This document shows, in pieces, positions 43,907 through 50,859 of a stretch of 64,000 nucleotides of DNA. The notes under the pieces are model-generated. The model did no database searches. It was not told where the DNA came from and was given only the letters and a program-made list of their open reading frames with translations. The position numbers were made by a program, and so were the translations under genes. Source of the DNA: Streptomyces sp. PKU-EA00015 (GTDB taxonomy: Bacteria > Actinomycetota > Actinomycetes > Streptomycetales > Streptomycetaceae); assembly GCF_013387495.1 (NCBI RefSeq), contig NZ_JABZEE010000024.1, positions 177,010-241,009 on the forward strand. The letters are read 5' to 3'. Numbering within the stretch: the first letter of the stretch is position 1; every line of letters starts with the position of its first letter.

Positions 43907-44158
43907 ATGGCTGAGACCACGCGTATCACGGTGACTCTCCCCACAGAGCATGTGGAGGAGCTGAAGAAGCTCACGGACAACGTGTCCGCCTTCGTGGCCG
44001 AGGCGGTCGACCGCCGGATAAGGCACGTGTTGCTGGGTGAGGAACTGCAGCGCTATCAGGCGGAGCACGGCGCCTTCACCGAGGAGGAGCTGGCCGAGGC
44101 GCGCGCAGAGATCGACCAGGCGATGGACCCCGACAACATCTCGGCCACGGCAGCGTGA
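43907..44158 (+). CDS. Antitoxin, ribbon-helix-helix (VapB-like)
   Basis: An 83-residue protein. TRITVTLPTEHVEELKKLTD with NVSAFVAEAVDRRIRHVLLG form the strand-helix-helix DNA-binding domain (residues 4-42). The acidic tail (EELQRYQAEHGAFTEEEL and following) should wrap the toxin. Its stop overlaps the start of the PIN toxin by four bases, the classic antitoxin-toxin order. ATG at 43907 is preceded directly by the operator, leaving no strong ribosome site. Confidence 0.88.
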   Translation: MAETTRITVTLPTEHVEELKKLTDNVSAFVAEAVDRRIRHVLLGEELQRYQAEHGAFTEEELAEARAEIDQAMDPDNISATAA

Positions 44159-44556
44159 CGGACCGCATCAACACCGTCGTCCTCGACTCCGAGGGGCTGT
44201 CGGCCTGGATCGCGCAGGACCGCAAAATCACGGCGAAGATCCAGCACTTCTACAACGTAGAAGCGGGGATCGTCGTCTGCGCCAACACCATCGTCGAGGT
44301 GATGTACGACGGAGTGAGCCTTCCTCGGCTTCAGTGGCTGCTGTCGCGGGTGAAGGTCGAGCCCGTCACCGAACAGTCCGCACGCGCCGCCGCCCGCCTC
44401 CTCAAGGAGACCGGCCTGCACGGCCACAAGTACGCCATCGACGCCACGGTCGCCGAGACGGCTCTGCGCCAGCCGGGGCCGGTCGTGATGCTCACCTCCG
44501 ACGTCGACGACATGGCCCGCCTGTGCGGGGGCCGGGTCCGGCTCATCGGCATCTGA
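44155..44556 (+). CDS. PIN-domain toxin (VapC-like)
   Basis: A 133-residue PIN-fold ribonuclease. Acidic residues at the expected places are Asp11 in VVLDSEGLSAW, Glu in NTIVEVMYDG, Asp in KYAIDATVAETALR and Asp in LTSDVDDMARLCGG, consistent with a four-carboxylate Mg2+ site cutting RNA. GTG at 44155 overlaps the antitoxin stop (GTGA), so the pair is coupled. Convergent with citrate synthase across a strong hairpin. Target RNA unknown. Confidence 0.87.
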   Translation: MTDRINTVVLDSEGLSAWIAQDRKITAKIQHFYNVEAGIVVCANTIVEVMYDGVSLPRLQWLLSRVKVEPVTEQSARAAARLLKETGLHGHKYAIDATVAETALRQPGPVVMLTSDVDDMARLCGGRVRLIGI

Positions 44557-44561
44557 GCACC

Positions 44562-44591
44562 GGGGTGCGCGTGACCCGTCACGCGCACCCC
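44562..44591. terminator. Bidirectional hairpin terminator
   Basis: Arms GGGGTGCGCGTGAC and GTCACGCGCACCCC (14 bases, perfect) flank CC. It separates the PIN toxin gene from the converging citrate synthase gene. Confidence 0.85.
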
Positions 44592-44609
44592 GCCCGCCGG
44601 TGACGGCGA

Positions 44610-45710
44610 TCAGCCCGCGATGTCCTCCCAGCCCACGATCTCGCGCGGGCTGCGCGTGCCCGGGCCCACGTAGCGCGCCGACGGGCGCACCAGGCGGCCC
44701 GTGCGCTTCTGCTCCAGGATGTGCGCCGACCAGCCCGCCGTACGGGCACACGTGAACATCGACGTGAACATGTGCGCCGGAACCTCGGCGAAGTCCAGCA
44801 TGATCGCCGCCCAGAACTCCACGTTCGTCGCCAGCACCCGGTCCGGACGGCGGTTGTGCAGCTCCTCCAGCGCCGCCTTCTCCAGCGCCTCCGCCACCTC
44901 GAAGCGCGGCGCGCCCAGCTCCTTTGCCGTACGGCGCAGCACGCGCGCCCGCGGGTCCTCGGCCCGGTAGACACGGTGACCGAAGCCCATCAGACGCTCG
45001 CCCTTGTCGAGGGCCTGCCGCACGTACGCGCCCGCGTCGCCGGTGCGCTCGATCTCCTCGATCATGCCGAGCACGCGCGAGGGCGCGCCGCCGTGCAGCG
45101 GTCCCGACATCGCGCCCACGGCACCGGACAGGGCCGCCGCCACGTCGGCGCCGGTGGAGGCGATGACGCGCGCCGTGAACGTCGAGGCGTTCATGCCGTG
45201 CTCGGCGGCGGAGGTCCAGTACGCGTCGACCGCCTTGACGTGCTTGGGGTCCGGCTCGCCGCGCCAGCGGATCATGAAGCGCTCGACGACCGACTCGGCC
45301 TTGTCGATCTCCCGCTGCGGCACCATCGGCAGGCCCTGACCGCGCGCCGACTGGGCGACGTACGACAGCGCCATCACGGCCGCGCGGGCCAGGTCGTCGC
45401 GGGCCTGCGCCTCGTCGATGTCGAGGAGCGGTTTGAGACCCCACACCGGAGCGAGCATCGCGAGCGCGGACTGGACGTCGACGCGGATGTCACCCGAGTG
45501 CACCGGGATCGGGAACGGCTCGGCGGGCGGCAGACCGGGGTTGAAGGCGCCGTCGACGAGCAGACCCCACACATTGCCGAAGGAGACGTGCCCGACCAGG
45601 TCTTCGATGTCGACGCCCCGGTAGCGGAGCGAGCCGCCCTCCTTGTCCGGTTCGGCGATCTCCGTCTCGAACGCGACGACTCCTTCGAGTCCAGGTACGA
45701 AGTCGGACAT
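44610..45710 (-). CDS. Citrate synthase (second actinobacterial type)
   Basis: A 366-residue citrate synthase condensing acetyl-CoA and oxaloacetate. Substrate and catalytic segments are SLRYRGVDIEDLVGHVSFGN, SGPLHGGAPSRVLGMIEEIE (His), MGFGHRVYRAEDPRARVLRR (His) and NRRPDRVLATNVEFWAAIML. In the last, the catalytic Asp of classic enzymes (NVDFYS) is Glu, a trait of this subfamily as I recall it. ATG at 45710 is preceded by GAGGAG. Divergent from pdxH. The reason for a second citrate synthase is unclear; it may be a 2-methylcitrate synthase-like enzyme. Confidence 0.92.
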   Translation of the reverse strand: MSDFVPGLEGVVAFETEIAEPDKEGGSLRYRGVDIEDLVGHVSFGNVWGLLVDGAFNPGLPPAEPFPIPVHSGDIRVDVQSALAMLAPVWGLKPLLDIDEAQARDDLARAAVMALSYVAQSARGQGLPMVPQREIDKAESVVERFMIRWRGEPDPKHVKAVDAYWTSAAEHGMNASTFTARVIASTGADVAAALSGAVGAMSGPLHGGAPSRVLGMIEEIERTGDAGAYVRQALDKGERLMGFGHRVYRAEDPRARVLRRTAKELGAPRFEVAEALEKAALEELHNRRPDRVLATNVEFWAAIMLDFAEVPAHMFTSMFTCARTAGWSAHILEQKRTGRLVRPSARYVGPGTRSPREIVGWEDIAG

Positions 45711-46004
45711 CAGGCGGCTCCTCGAGATGTGTACGACATGGTGTGCACGGGTGGTGTGCGTGTGCCGTATGGACGGCGGGGGCGGTCACCCCGGTGTTGC
45801 CCCGTGCGGCCGGTGGTCATCCAACCGCCGGGAGGCAGGCACGATATCCCCTGCTGTAGGGAGGTCACAGCGGCCCGACCCAAGATTTTGGCCGGTCCGT
45901 CCGATGCGGGGAAGCGTGACATCCGGCACACTGCCCCGATTCGCCCAGGGAGGATTGGCGGCACTCCGTGCCGGGCAAACTGGGGCCTGCGGCAGGATGT
46001 CCCC

Positions 46005-46766
46005 GTGACCGACCACGCCGCCCACGATGCCGCCGGCCCGCGCCGCCCGGGCCCGGACCACGCCGCGCCGGACGTGACCGTCTCCGGCCTCCCCCTGCCG
46101 GACCCGGCCGAGACCGAGCTCGTCGTCCCCGACCCCGCCGTCATGCGCGAGCAGTACCGCTCCACACCGCTGAACGAGTCGGCACTGGCCACCGGACCCA
46201 TGGAGCAGTTCTCCCGCTGGTTCGCCGAGGCCGCGGCGGCGGCGCTGCACGAGCCCAACGCCATGATCCTCGCCACGGCCACGCCCGACGGCCGGCCCTC
46301 CTCGCGGACGGTGCTGCTCAAGCAGTACGACGAGCGCGGCTTCGTGTTCTTCACGAACTACGACTCCCGCAAGGGCCGGGAGATCGACGCCAACCCGTAC
46401 GTCTCGCTGCTCTTCCCCTGGCACCCGCTCGAGCGCCAGATCATCGTCACCGGCACCGCGGCCCGCATCGGCCGCGACGAGACCGCCGCGTACTTCCGCA
46501 CCCGCCCGCACGGCTCGCAGCTCGGCGCCTGGGCGAGCGACCAGTCGTCGGTGATCGCCTCGCGCGCCGAACTGCTGCGCCGCTACGAGGAGCTGGCCGC
46601 ACGCTACCCCGAGGGCGAGCAGGTCCCCGCCCCCGCGCACTGGGGCGGCATCCGGGTCGTGCCGGACGCGGTCGAGTTCTGGCAGGGCCACGAGAACCGG
46701 CTGCACGACCGCCTGCGCTACGTGCGCACCGACGGCGCCTGGCGCGTGGAACGCCTCGCGCCCTGA
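46005..46766 (+). CDS. pdxH: Pyridoxamine 5'-phosphate oxidase
   Basis: A 253-residue FMN enzyme making pyridoxal phosphate from pyridoxine or pyridoxamine phosphate. MREQYRSTPLNESALATGPM, PSSRTVLLKQYDERGFVFFT, FPWHPLERQIIVTGTAARI and the C-terminal EFWQGHENRLHDRLRYVRTD with GAWRVERLAP are the family signatures. The N-terminal 45 residues are Pro/Asp-rich and absent from E. coli PdxH. I chose GTG at 46005 (AGGA upstream). Divergent from citrate synthase, ending at a structured intergenic region. Confidence 0.95.
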   Translation: MTDHAAHDAAGPRRPGPDHAAPDVTVSGLPLPDPAETELVVPDPAVMREQYRSTPLNESALATGPMEQFSRWFAEAAAAALHEPNAMILATATPDGRPSSRTVLLKQYDERGFVFFTNYDSRKGREIDANPYVSLLFPWHPLERQIIVTGTAARIGRDETAAYFRTRPHGSQLGAWASDQSSVIASRAELLRRYEELAARYPEGEQVPAPAHWGGIRVVPDAVEFWQGHENRLHDRLRYVRTDGAWRVERLAP

Positions 46767-46832
46767 GGCCCGGCGCTCCACGGCGCCCTGCGCCCGGCCC
46801 GAGCCGCTGCGCGGACGCCCGGAGACGCAGAC

Positions 46833-46901
46833 GACCCGTGGGCCTTGGTCCCTCCGTCCGGACGGAGGGAGCCGGCCGGACTTACCGGCGGCCCACGGGT
46901 C
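46833..46901. terminator. Branched hairpin between pdxH and the candidate small RNA
   Basis: GACCCGTGGGCC pairs perfectly with GGCCCACGGGTC. Inside lie a 20-base perfect palindrome (46850-46869) and a GCCGG/CCGGC stem (46871-46889), giving a three-way junction. It could terminate transcription from either side. Confidence 0.65.
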
Positions 46902-46963
46902 GGGTGACTGCTTGGGTTTCGGCAGGTGGCCTGCCGAGGTGCACAGAGTGCGACGGCAGGCCG

Positions 46964-47002
46964 TTAGCCCGCAGTCACCTCACGAGTCCGAAAAGAAACC
47001 AT
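46964..47002 (-). CDS. 12-residue leader peptide ORF
   Basis: ATG at 47002 opens a 12-codon frame, MVSFRTREVTAG, ending with TAA. It is preceded by GGAGGTGATCC with 9 bases of spacing, a near-perfect ribosome site that is rare in this genome. The start codon lies in the loop of a hairpin (TCCGAAAA 46987-46994 and TTTTCGGA 47004-47011). Two Arg codons are present and no run of one amino acid, so classic attenuation by a charged tRNA is not obvious. TAA stops are uncommon at this GC level. Confidence 0.5.
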   Translation of the reverse strand: MVSFRTREVTAG

Positions 47003-47035
47003 GTTTTCGGATCACCTCCTTTCGCGTGTGCCCAC

Positions 47036-47064
47036 ACCTTAAGAAGCGCTGCGGCACGGTTCAA
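47036..47064 (-). promoter_or_regulatory. Vegetative-type promoter of the candidate small RNA
   Basis: TTGAAC, a 17-base spacer, then TAAGGT on the minus strand is close to the sigma-70-type consensus (TTGAC-N17-TAnnnT). The surrounding DNA is AT-rich relative to genes. No ORF other than the 12-codon leader lies downstream on this strand. Confidence 0.6.
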
Positions 47065-47194
47065 GCGAATTAGGAGGCTCACTTTCTCGGGGTGGGGGCG
47101 ATTTCGGGGAACGGTGTGTGTCCTGTGTCACGTTGAAGTTCAATGGGCCTAGGTGCGTCAGTACACGTGGACACGTCCTGCAAGGGGTGCCGGG

Positions 47195-48607
47195 ATGAGT
47201 GCTTCCAGGAGTGAGATCACCGACGCGCTCGGGTCCGGGGAGCCGGAGCCCGGGGCCGGGGCCACGGGGCCGCCCGGTGCCGACCTGCTCGCGGCGTTGC
47301 TCGACGGGATGGACGCGGCGTTGTGCGCGTTCGACGCCGAAGGGACCGTCACGCACTGGAACCGCGAGGCGGAGCGCATTCTGGGCTGGACCGCCGAGGA
47401 GGCCGTGGGCCGGCGCGGGTTCGCCGGGTGGGCGGTCCGCCGGGCCGACGCGGACGAGGTGCAGGAGCGGCTGATGGCCGCGATGGCCGTGCCGGGGCGG
47501 CAGGTCCACGAGTTCGCGCTGTTGCGCAAGGACGGGGGCCGGGTGCTGGTGCGCACGCAGTCCGCGCGGGTGCTCGGCGCCGACGGGAAGCCGGCCGGGG
47601 TGTACTGCGCGTTCAGCGAGGTCCATGCCCAGATCGATCTGGAGCGGTCCATCGCACTGAGCGAGGCGCTCTTCGACGACGCGTCCTGGGGTGTCGTCAT
47701 GGTCGATGTGGATCTGCGTCCGGCCGTGGTCAACAGCGAGGCCGCGCGGGTGCTCGGCGCCGGCCGGGCGAACGTGCTGGGCCGCCCGCTCGGGGAGCTC
47801 GTCTCCCAGGGGGTCGAGGAGCTGGAGGGCGCGCTGCAGCACGTGCTGGCGGAGGGCGCGCCGCGCGGTCTCGTGGACCTGTGGGTGACCGTTGCGACGC
47901 CGGAGGGCGAGCGCAGGCGCTGCTGGCGCAGCGGGTTCCTGCGGCTGGCCTCGCCGCTCGCGGAGGAGCCGGTGCCGCTCGGGGTGGGCTGGGTGTTCCA
48001 CGACGTGACGGACGTGAAGCTGGCGGAGCAGGAAGCCGACCGGCTGCGGTTCCGTTCGGGGCAGCTGCACCGGGCGGGGCGGGTGGCCGCGGAGTGCGAG
48101 GACCCGCTGGAGGCCGCGGCCGTGCAGCTGGACTTCGCGCTCGCCGGGTTCGCCGACCACGCGCTGCTCGACCTGGCGGAGGACGACGGGCAGCGCCTGG
48201 TGCGGGCGGCGGTCTCGCCGTCGGGCGCGTCGGGTCCTTCGGCGCAGGCCGCGGGCAGCGGGCTTCCGGTGCGGTACGAGCCGGGGCATCCGGTGTTCCA
48301 GGCGATCGAGCGTACGGGGTCGGTGCGGGCGAGCGCGGGCAAGGAGGCGACGCCGGGCGGCTGGGCGGAGCGCCGTCAGTGGCCCGGGGACGCGGCCCAC
48401 GCGCTGTGCACGTCGCTGCGCAGTCGGGGCCGGACAGTAGGCGTGCTGACGTTCCTGCGCACCGCGAGCCGTCCCGCGTTCGAGCGCCCGGACGCGGTGT
48501 ACGCGGAGAGCGTGGCGGTTCTGGTGGCCGCCTCGCTGGATCTGGCGCGGGTGACGGAGCAGGCGGAGCAGACGGAGCAGACGGAGCAGGAAGACCCGCC
48601 GAACTAG
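47195..48607 (+). CDS. PAS-PAS-GAF sensor protein without output domain
   Basis: A 470-residue cytoplasmic protein. PAS 1 spans about residues 28-140 (ALCAFDAEGTVTHWNREAER, RILGWTAEEAVGRRGFAGW, LRKDGGRVLVRTQS), PAS 2 about 150-285 (WGVVMVDVDLRPAVVNSEAA, VGWVFHDVTDVKLAEQ), and a GAF-like domain about 295-450. No kinase, phosphatase or GGDEF domain follows; the end is a short tandem EQT repeat. In streptomycetes such proteins often have a C-terminal SpoIIE/PP2C phosphatase, absent here. ATG at 47195 with AAGGGG upstream. Signal unknown. Confidence 0.85.
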   Translation: MSASRSEITDALGSGEPEPGAGATGPPGADLLAALLDGMDAALCAFDAEGTVTHWNREAERILGWTAEEAVGRRGFAGWAVRRADADEVQERLMAAMAVPGRQVHEFALLRKDGGRVLVRTQSARVLGADGKPAGVYCAFSEVHAQIDLERSIALSEALFDDASWGVVMVDVDLRPAVVNSEAARVLGAGRANVLGRPLGELVSQGVEELEGALQHVLAEGAPRGLVDLWVTVATPEGERRRCWRSGFLRLASPLAEEPVPLGVGWVFHDVTDVKLAEQEADRLRFRSGQLHRAGRVAAECEDPLEAAAVQLDFALAGFADHALLDLAEDDGQRLVRAAVSPSGASGPSAQAAGSGLPVRYEPGHPVFQAIERTGSVRASAGKEATPGGWAERRQWPGDAAHALCTSLRSRGRTVGVLTFLRTASRPAFERPDAVYAESVAVLVAASLDLARVTEQAEQTEQTEQEDPPN

Positions 48608-48611
48608 CGGC

Positions 48612-48661
48612 GCCGCGCCGAGCACGGGGGCGGCGCCCAGTGCCCCGGTGCGCGGCGCGGC
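48612..48661. terminator. GC-rich hairpin between converging genes
   Basis: GCCGCGCCG (48612-48620) pairs with CGGCGCGGC (48653-48661), with further short pairing inside. It lies between the PAS protein stop and the SIS protein stop. Confidence 0.5.
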
Positions 48662-48664
48662 CCC

Positions 48665-49420
48665 TCAGTGACGGAAGAAGATCCGGTCGCGGTACTCCGT
48701 CATCACCCGGCCGTTCCACTCGTGTCCGCCGTCCACGTTGCCCGAGCGCAGCAGCGGGGGCTCGATGCCGCGGGCGACCAGGTGCTCGACGGCGGCGGCC
48801 GTCATGGCCTGCATCAGCGCGCTGGTCACGACCGTCGACGCGGGTGCGAACGGCGCCTCGATGCCCTCGTGCGTCAGCTCCGCGTCGCCGACCGCGATCT
48901 TGGAGTCGAGGACGATGTCGCAGTGGTCCTTGAGGAAGGTGCCGGAGGCGTGCCGGGACGTGGTCTGCTCCGCGTACGCCACGGACGTCACGCCGATGAC
49001 GGTGAGTCCGAGGGCGCGGGCGTTCATCGCCATTTCGACGGGCAGGGCGTTGCGCCCGGACAGGGAGACGATCACGAGGACGTCGCCGGCCGTGGCGGGG
49101 CTGGAGTCGAGGACCGCCGCGGCGAGGCCGTCGACGCGCTCGAGGGCGGAGCCGAGAGTGGCGGGCATGACGTCGACGCCGACGGCTCCGGGCACGGCCA
49201 GCAGGTTCATCAGGGCCAGGCCGCCGGCCCGGTAGACGACGTCCTGGGCGGCGAGGGAGGAGTGGCCGGCGCCGAAGGCGAACAGCCGGCCGCCTGCGGC
49301 GACGGCGTCGGCGACGGCCGAGCCGGCGGCGGCGATGTTCGCCGACTCCTCGTCGCGTGCGCGCTGCAGCAGACCGATCGCGGCGTCGAAGAACTGACCG
49401 GCCAGCTTGCTCTCGCTCAT
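48665..49420 (-). CDS. SIS-domain phosphosugar-binding protein
   Basis: A 251-residue sugar-isomerase-fold protein. LFAFGAGHSSLAAQDVVYRA and VLVIVSLSGRNALPVEMAMN are the two ligand-binding loops. The tail NVDGGHEWNGRVMTEYRDRI is typical of the UPF0309 group. It binds phosphosugars, perhaps an N-acetylhexosamine phosphate. ATG at 49420 follows GGAAAGGG. It is divergent from dmdR1; the intervening region holds a DasR-like dre site, which fits control by amino-sugar availability. Enzymatic reaction not known. Confidence 0.88.
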   Translation of the reverse strand: MSESKLAGQFFDAAIGLLQRARDEESANIAAAGSAVADAVAAGGRLFAFGAGHSSLAAQDVVYRAGGLALMNLLAVPGAVGVDVMPATLGSALERVDGLAAAVLDSSPATAGDVLVIVSLSGRNALPVEMAMNARALGLTVIGVTSVAYAEQTTSRHASGTFLKDHCDIVLDSKIAVGDAELTHEGIEAPFAPASTVVTSALMQAMTAAAVEHLVARGIEPPLLRSGNVDGGHEWNGRVMTEYRDRIFFRH

Positions 49421-49506
49421 CGCCGAGCCCTTTCCGGAGGGTGGGAGGTGGGTAGGAACCGTACGAGTGCGTGACGGCCCGGGAACAACCGTGCCGCCGA
49501 TCACGT

Positions 49507-49522
49507 TGCGGTCTGGACCATT
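49507..49522. promoter_or_regulatory. Candidate DasR-responsive element
   Basis: TGCGGTCTGGACCATT contains GGTCTGGACCA, matching the dre core GGTCTAGACCA at 10 of 11 positions. It sits in the 202-base gap between the SIS gene and dmdR1. Published work linked DasR/N-acetylglucosamine to siderophore control through dmdR1 in S. coelicolor, as I recall it. The position is about 87 bases from the SIS start and 100 from the dmdR1 start. Confidence 0.65.
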
Positions 49523-49622
49523 GCGCTGTCAATACGGGCTTCACCCGTCGCGGCACGGTTGTCGGTGGGATGCGTAAGAATTGAGCCGGGGCCGCAGCGC
49601 ACGATTTCATCGAGGGGCACGT

Positions 49623-50315
49623 ATGTCCGGACTGATCGACACGACGGAGATGTATCTCCGCACCATCCTCGAGCTCGAAGAGGAAGGTGTGGTACCCATG
49701 CGGGCCCGTATCGCGGAGCGGCTCGACCAGAGCGGTCCCACGGTCAGCCAGACCGTGGCCCGCATGGAGCGGGACGGCCTGGTGACGGTGGCGGGCGACC
49801 GGCACCTGGAGCTGACCGGCGAGGGCAGGCAGCTGGCGACGCGCGTGATGCGCAAGCACCGGCTCGCCGAGTGCCTGCTGGTCGACGTGATCGGCCTGGA
49901 GTGGGAGCAGGTCCACGCCGAGGCGTGCCGCTGGGAGCACGTGATGAGCGAGGCGGTGGAGCGCCGTGTGCTGGAGCTGCTGCGCCACCCGACCGAGTCG
50001 CCGTACGGGAATCCGATCCCGGGCCTGGAGGAGCTGGGCGAGAAGGCGGAGGCGGACCCGTTCCTGGACGACAGCATGGTCTCGCTGGCCGAGCTCGACC
50101 CGGGCACGGAGGGCAAGACGGTGGTCGTGCGGCGGATCGGCGAGCCGATCCAGACCGATGCGCAGCTGATGTACACGCTGCGCAGGGCGGGCGTGCAGCC
50201 CGGCTCGGTGGTGAGCGTGACGGAGTCGCCGGGTGGTGTGCTGGTGGGCAGCAGCGGGGAGGCGGCGGAGCTGCAGGCGGAGATCGCCTCGCACGTCTTC
50301 GTGGCGAAGCGCTGA
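49623..50315 (+). CDS. dmdR1: Iron-dependent repressor DmdR1 (DtxR family)
   Basis: A 230-residue Fe(II)-dependent repressor. The helix-turn-helix is RARIAERLDQSGPTVSQTVA (about residues 28-47), after MSGLIDTTEMYLRTILELEE. Metal-site residues are in MRKHRLAECLLVDVIGLEWE, HAEACRWEHVMSEAVERRVL (Cys, Glu, His) and LLRHPTESPYGNPIPG. The C-terminal SH3-like domain starts near residue 150. It nearly equals S. coelicolor DmdR1, master repressor of siderophore genes. ATG at 49623. A long reading frame covers the opposite strand (see findings). Confidence 0.95.
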   Translation: MSGLIDTTEMYLRTILELEEEGVVPMRARIAERLDQSGPTVSQTVARMERDGLVTVAGDRHLELTGEGRQLATRVMRKHRLAECLLVDVIGLEWEQVHAEACRWEHVMSEAVERRVLELLRHPTESPYGNPIPGLEELGEKAEADPFLDDSMVSLAELDPGTEGKTVVVRRIGEPIQTDAQLMYTLRRAGVQPGSVVSVTESPGGVLVGSSGEAAELQAEIASHVFVAKR

Positions 50316-50859
50316 GGCCGCGCCCGGGGGACCGGGCGGTGAACGATGTCGGGCGGCCCCGGGGTCCTGTGCTCCGGGGCCGCCCGACGTGTGTCGCCGG
50401 CGCGGGTCGCCCGGCGCACTGCCGGACTTTCACCGTGCCGAAGCCGTTTTCCGCCCGGAATGGCAGCGGGCGGGCGGATCGCGTGCCACTCTGAAGCCGA
50501 GGCATATGACCACGGTTCGGGGAGGGGAGCCAGGGTGATGCGCCGCCTGCCGTACGTCTCGCACGTCCTGACATGGAGGAGTCCCGACGCCCGAGGGCGC
50601 CGGGACCTGTCCTCCCCGGTGCTGACCCGGAGCCCCGAGCTCCCAGGGTCAATCCCGTCGGACCGTTTTCCCCGAGCGGCCCGCCTCCCGCAGGGAATCT
50701 CCCCTCGGCTGCGCCGTCCAATCCCCGGGCCTGGTCACTCGAACGAGGGGTGTTACGCGGCAGAGCCGCGTTTTCGAATACAGGTTCGATAGTCTGGCGT
50801 CATCTCGACACGAGCCACTCGACTCGACACGAGCCACTCGATCCGGGGGAGACAAGGGG
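50316..50859. other. Intergenic region with SOS-like box and tandem repeat
   Basis: The 544-base gap between dmdR1 and the hydrolase has no convincing gene. An ATG at 50538 behind GGGGAGGGG opens 84 codons, but the composition is not protein-like. TCGAAT-ACAG-GTTCGA (50774-50789) matches the actinobacterial LexA box TCGAAC-N4-GTTCGA at 11 of 12 fixed positions. A 19-base unit TCGACACGAGCCACTCGAC is repeated in tandem at 50805-50823 and 50824-50842 (last base T), just before the hydrolase ribosome site. Promoter and operator elements for the hydrolase probably lie here. Confidence 0.5.

Larger units (their letters stand above)
46830..47030 (-). ncRNA. Candidate minus-strand small RNA with leader ORF
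   Basis: On the minus strand a promoter TTGAAC (47059-47064) and TAAGGT (47036-47041), 17 bases apart, would start RNA near 47029. The 5' end then carries GAAAGGAGGTGATCC (47023-47009), a 15-nt complement of the 16S rRNA 3' tail, and a 12-codon ORF. After it come long stems: 46902-46911 with 46971-46980, and inside that 46928-46936 with 46954-46962. The RNA ends with a 12-bp stem (46833-46844 with 46890-46901) that encloses the palindrome CCCTCCGTCCGGACGGAGGG. It is antisense to no gene and converges with pdxH. I infer a structured small RNA of about 200 nt; no Rfam family was tested. Confidence 0.55.

Noticed and set aside
47009..47023. Fragment of 16S rRNA gene
   Set aside because: Only 15 bases match the 16S 3' end; flanks do not. 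It is better read as a very strong ribosome site on the other strand.
50538..50792. 84-codon ORF after a GGGGAGGGG site
   Set aside because: No domain, atypical composition, and overlap with the SOS-like box; not enough to call a gene.
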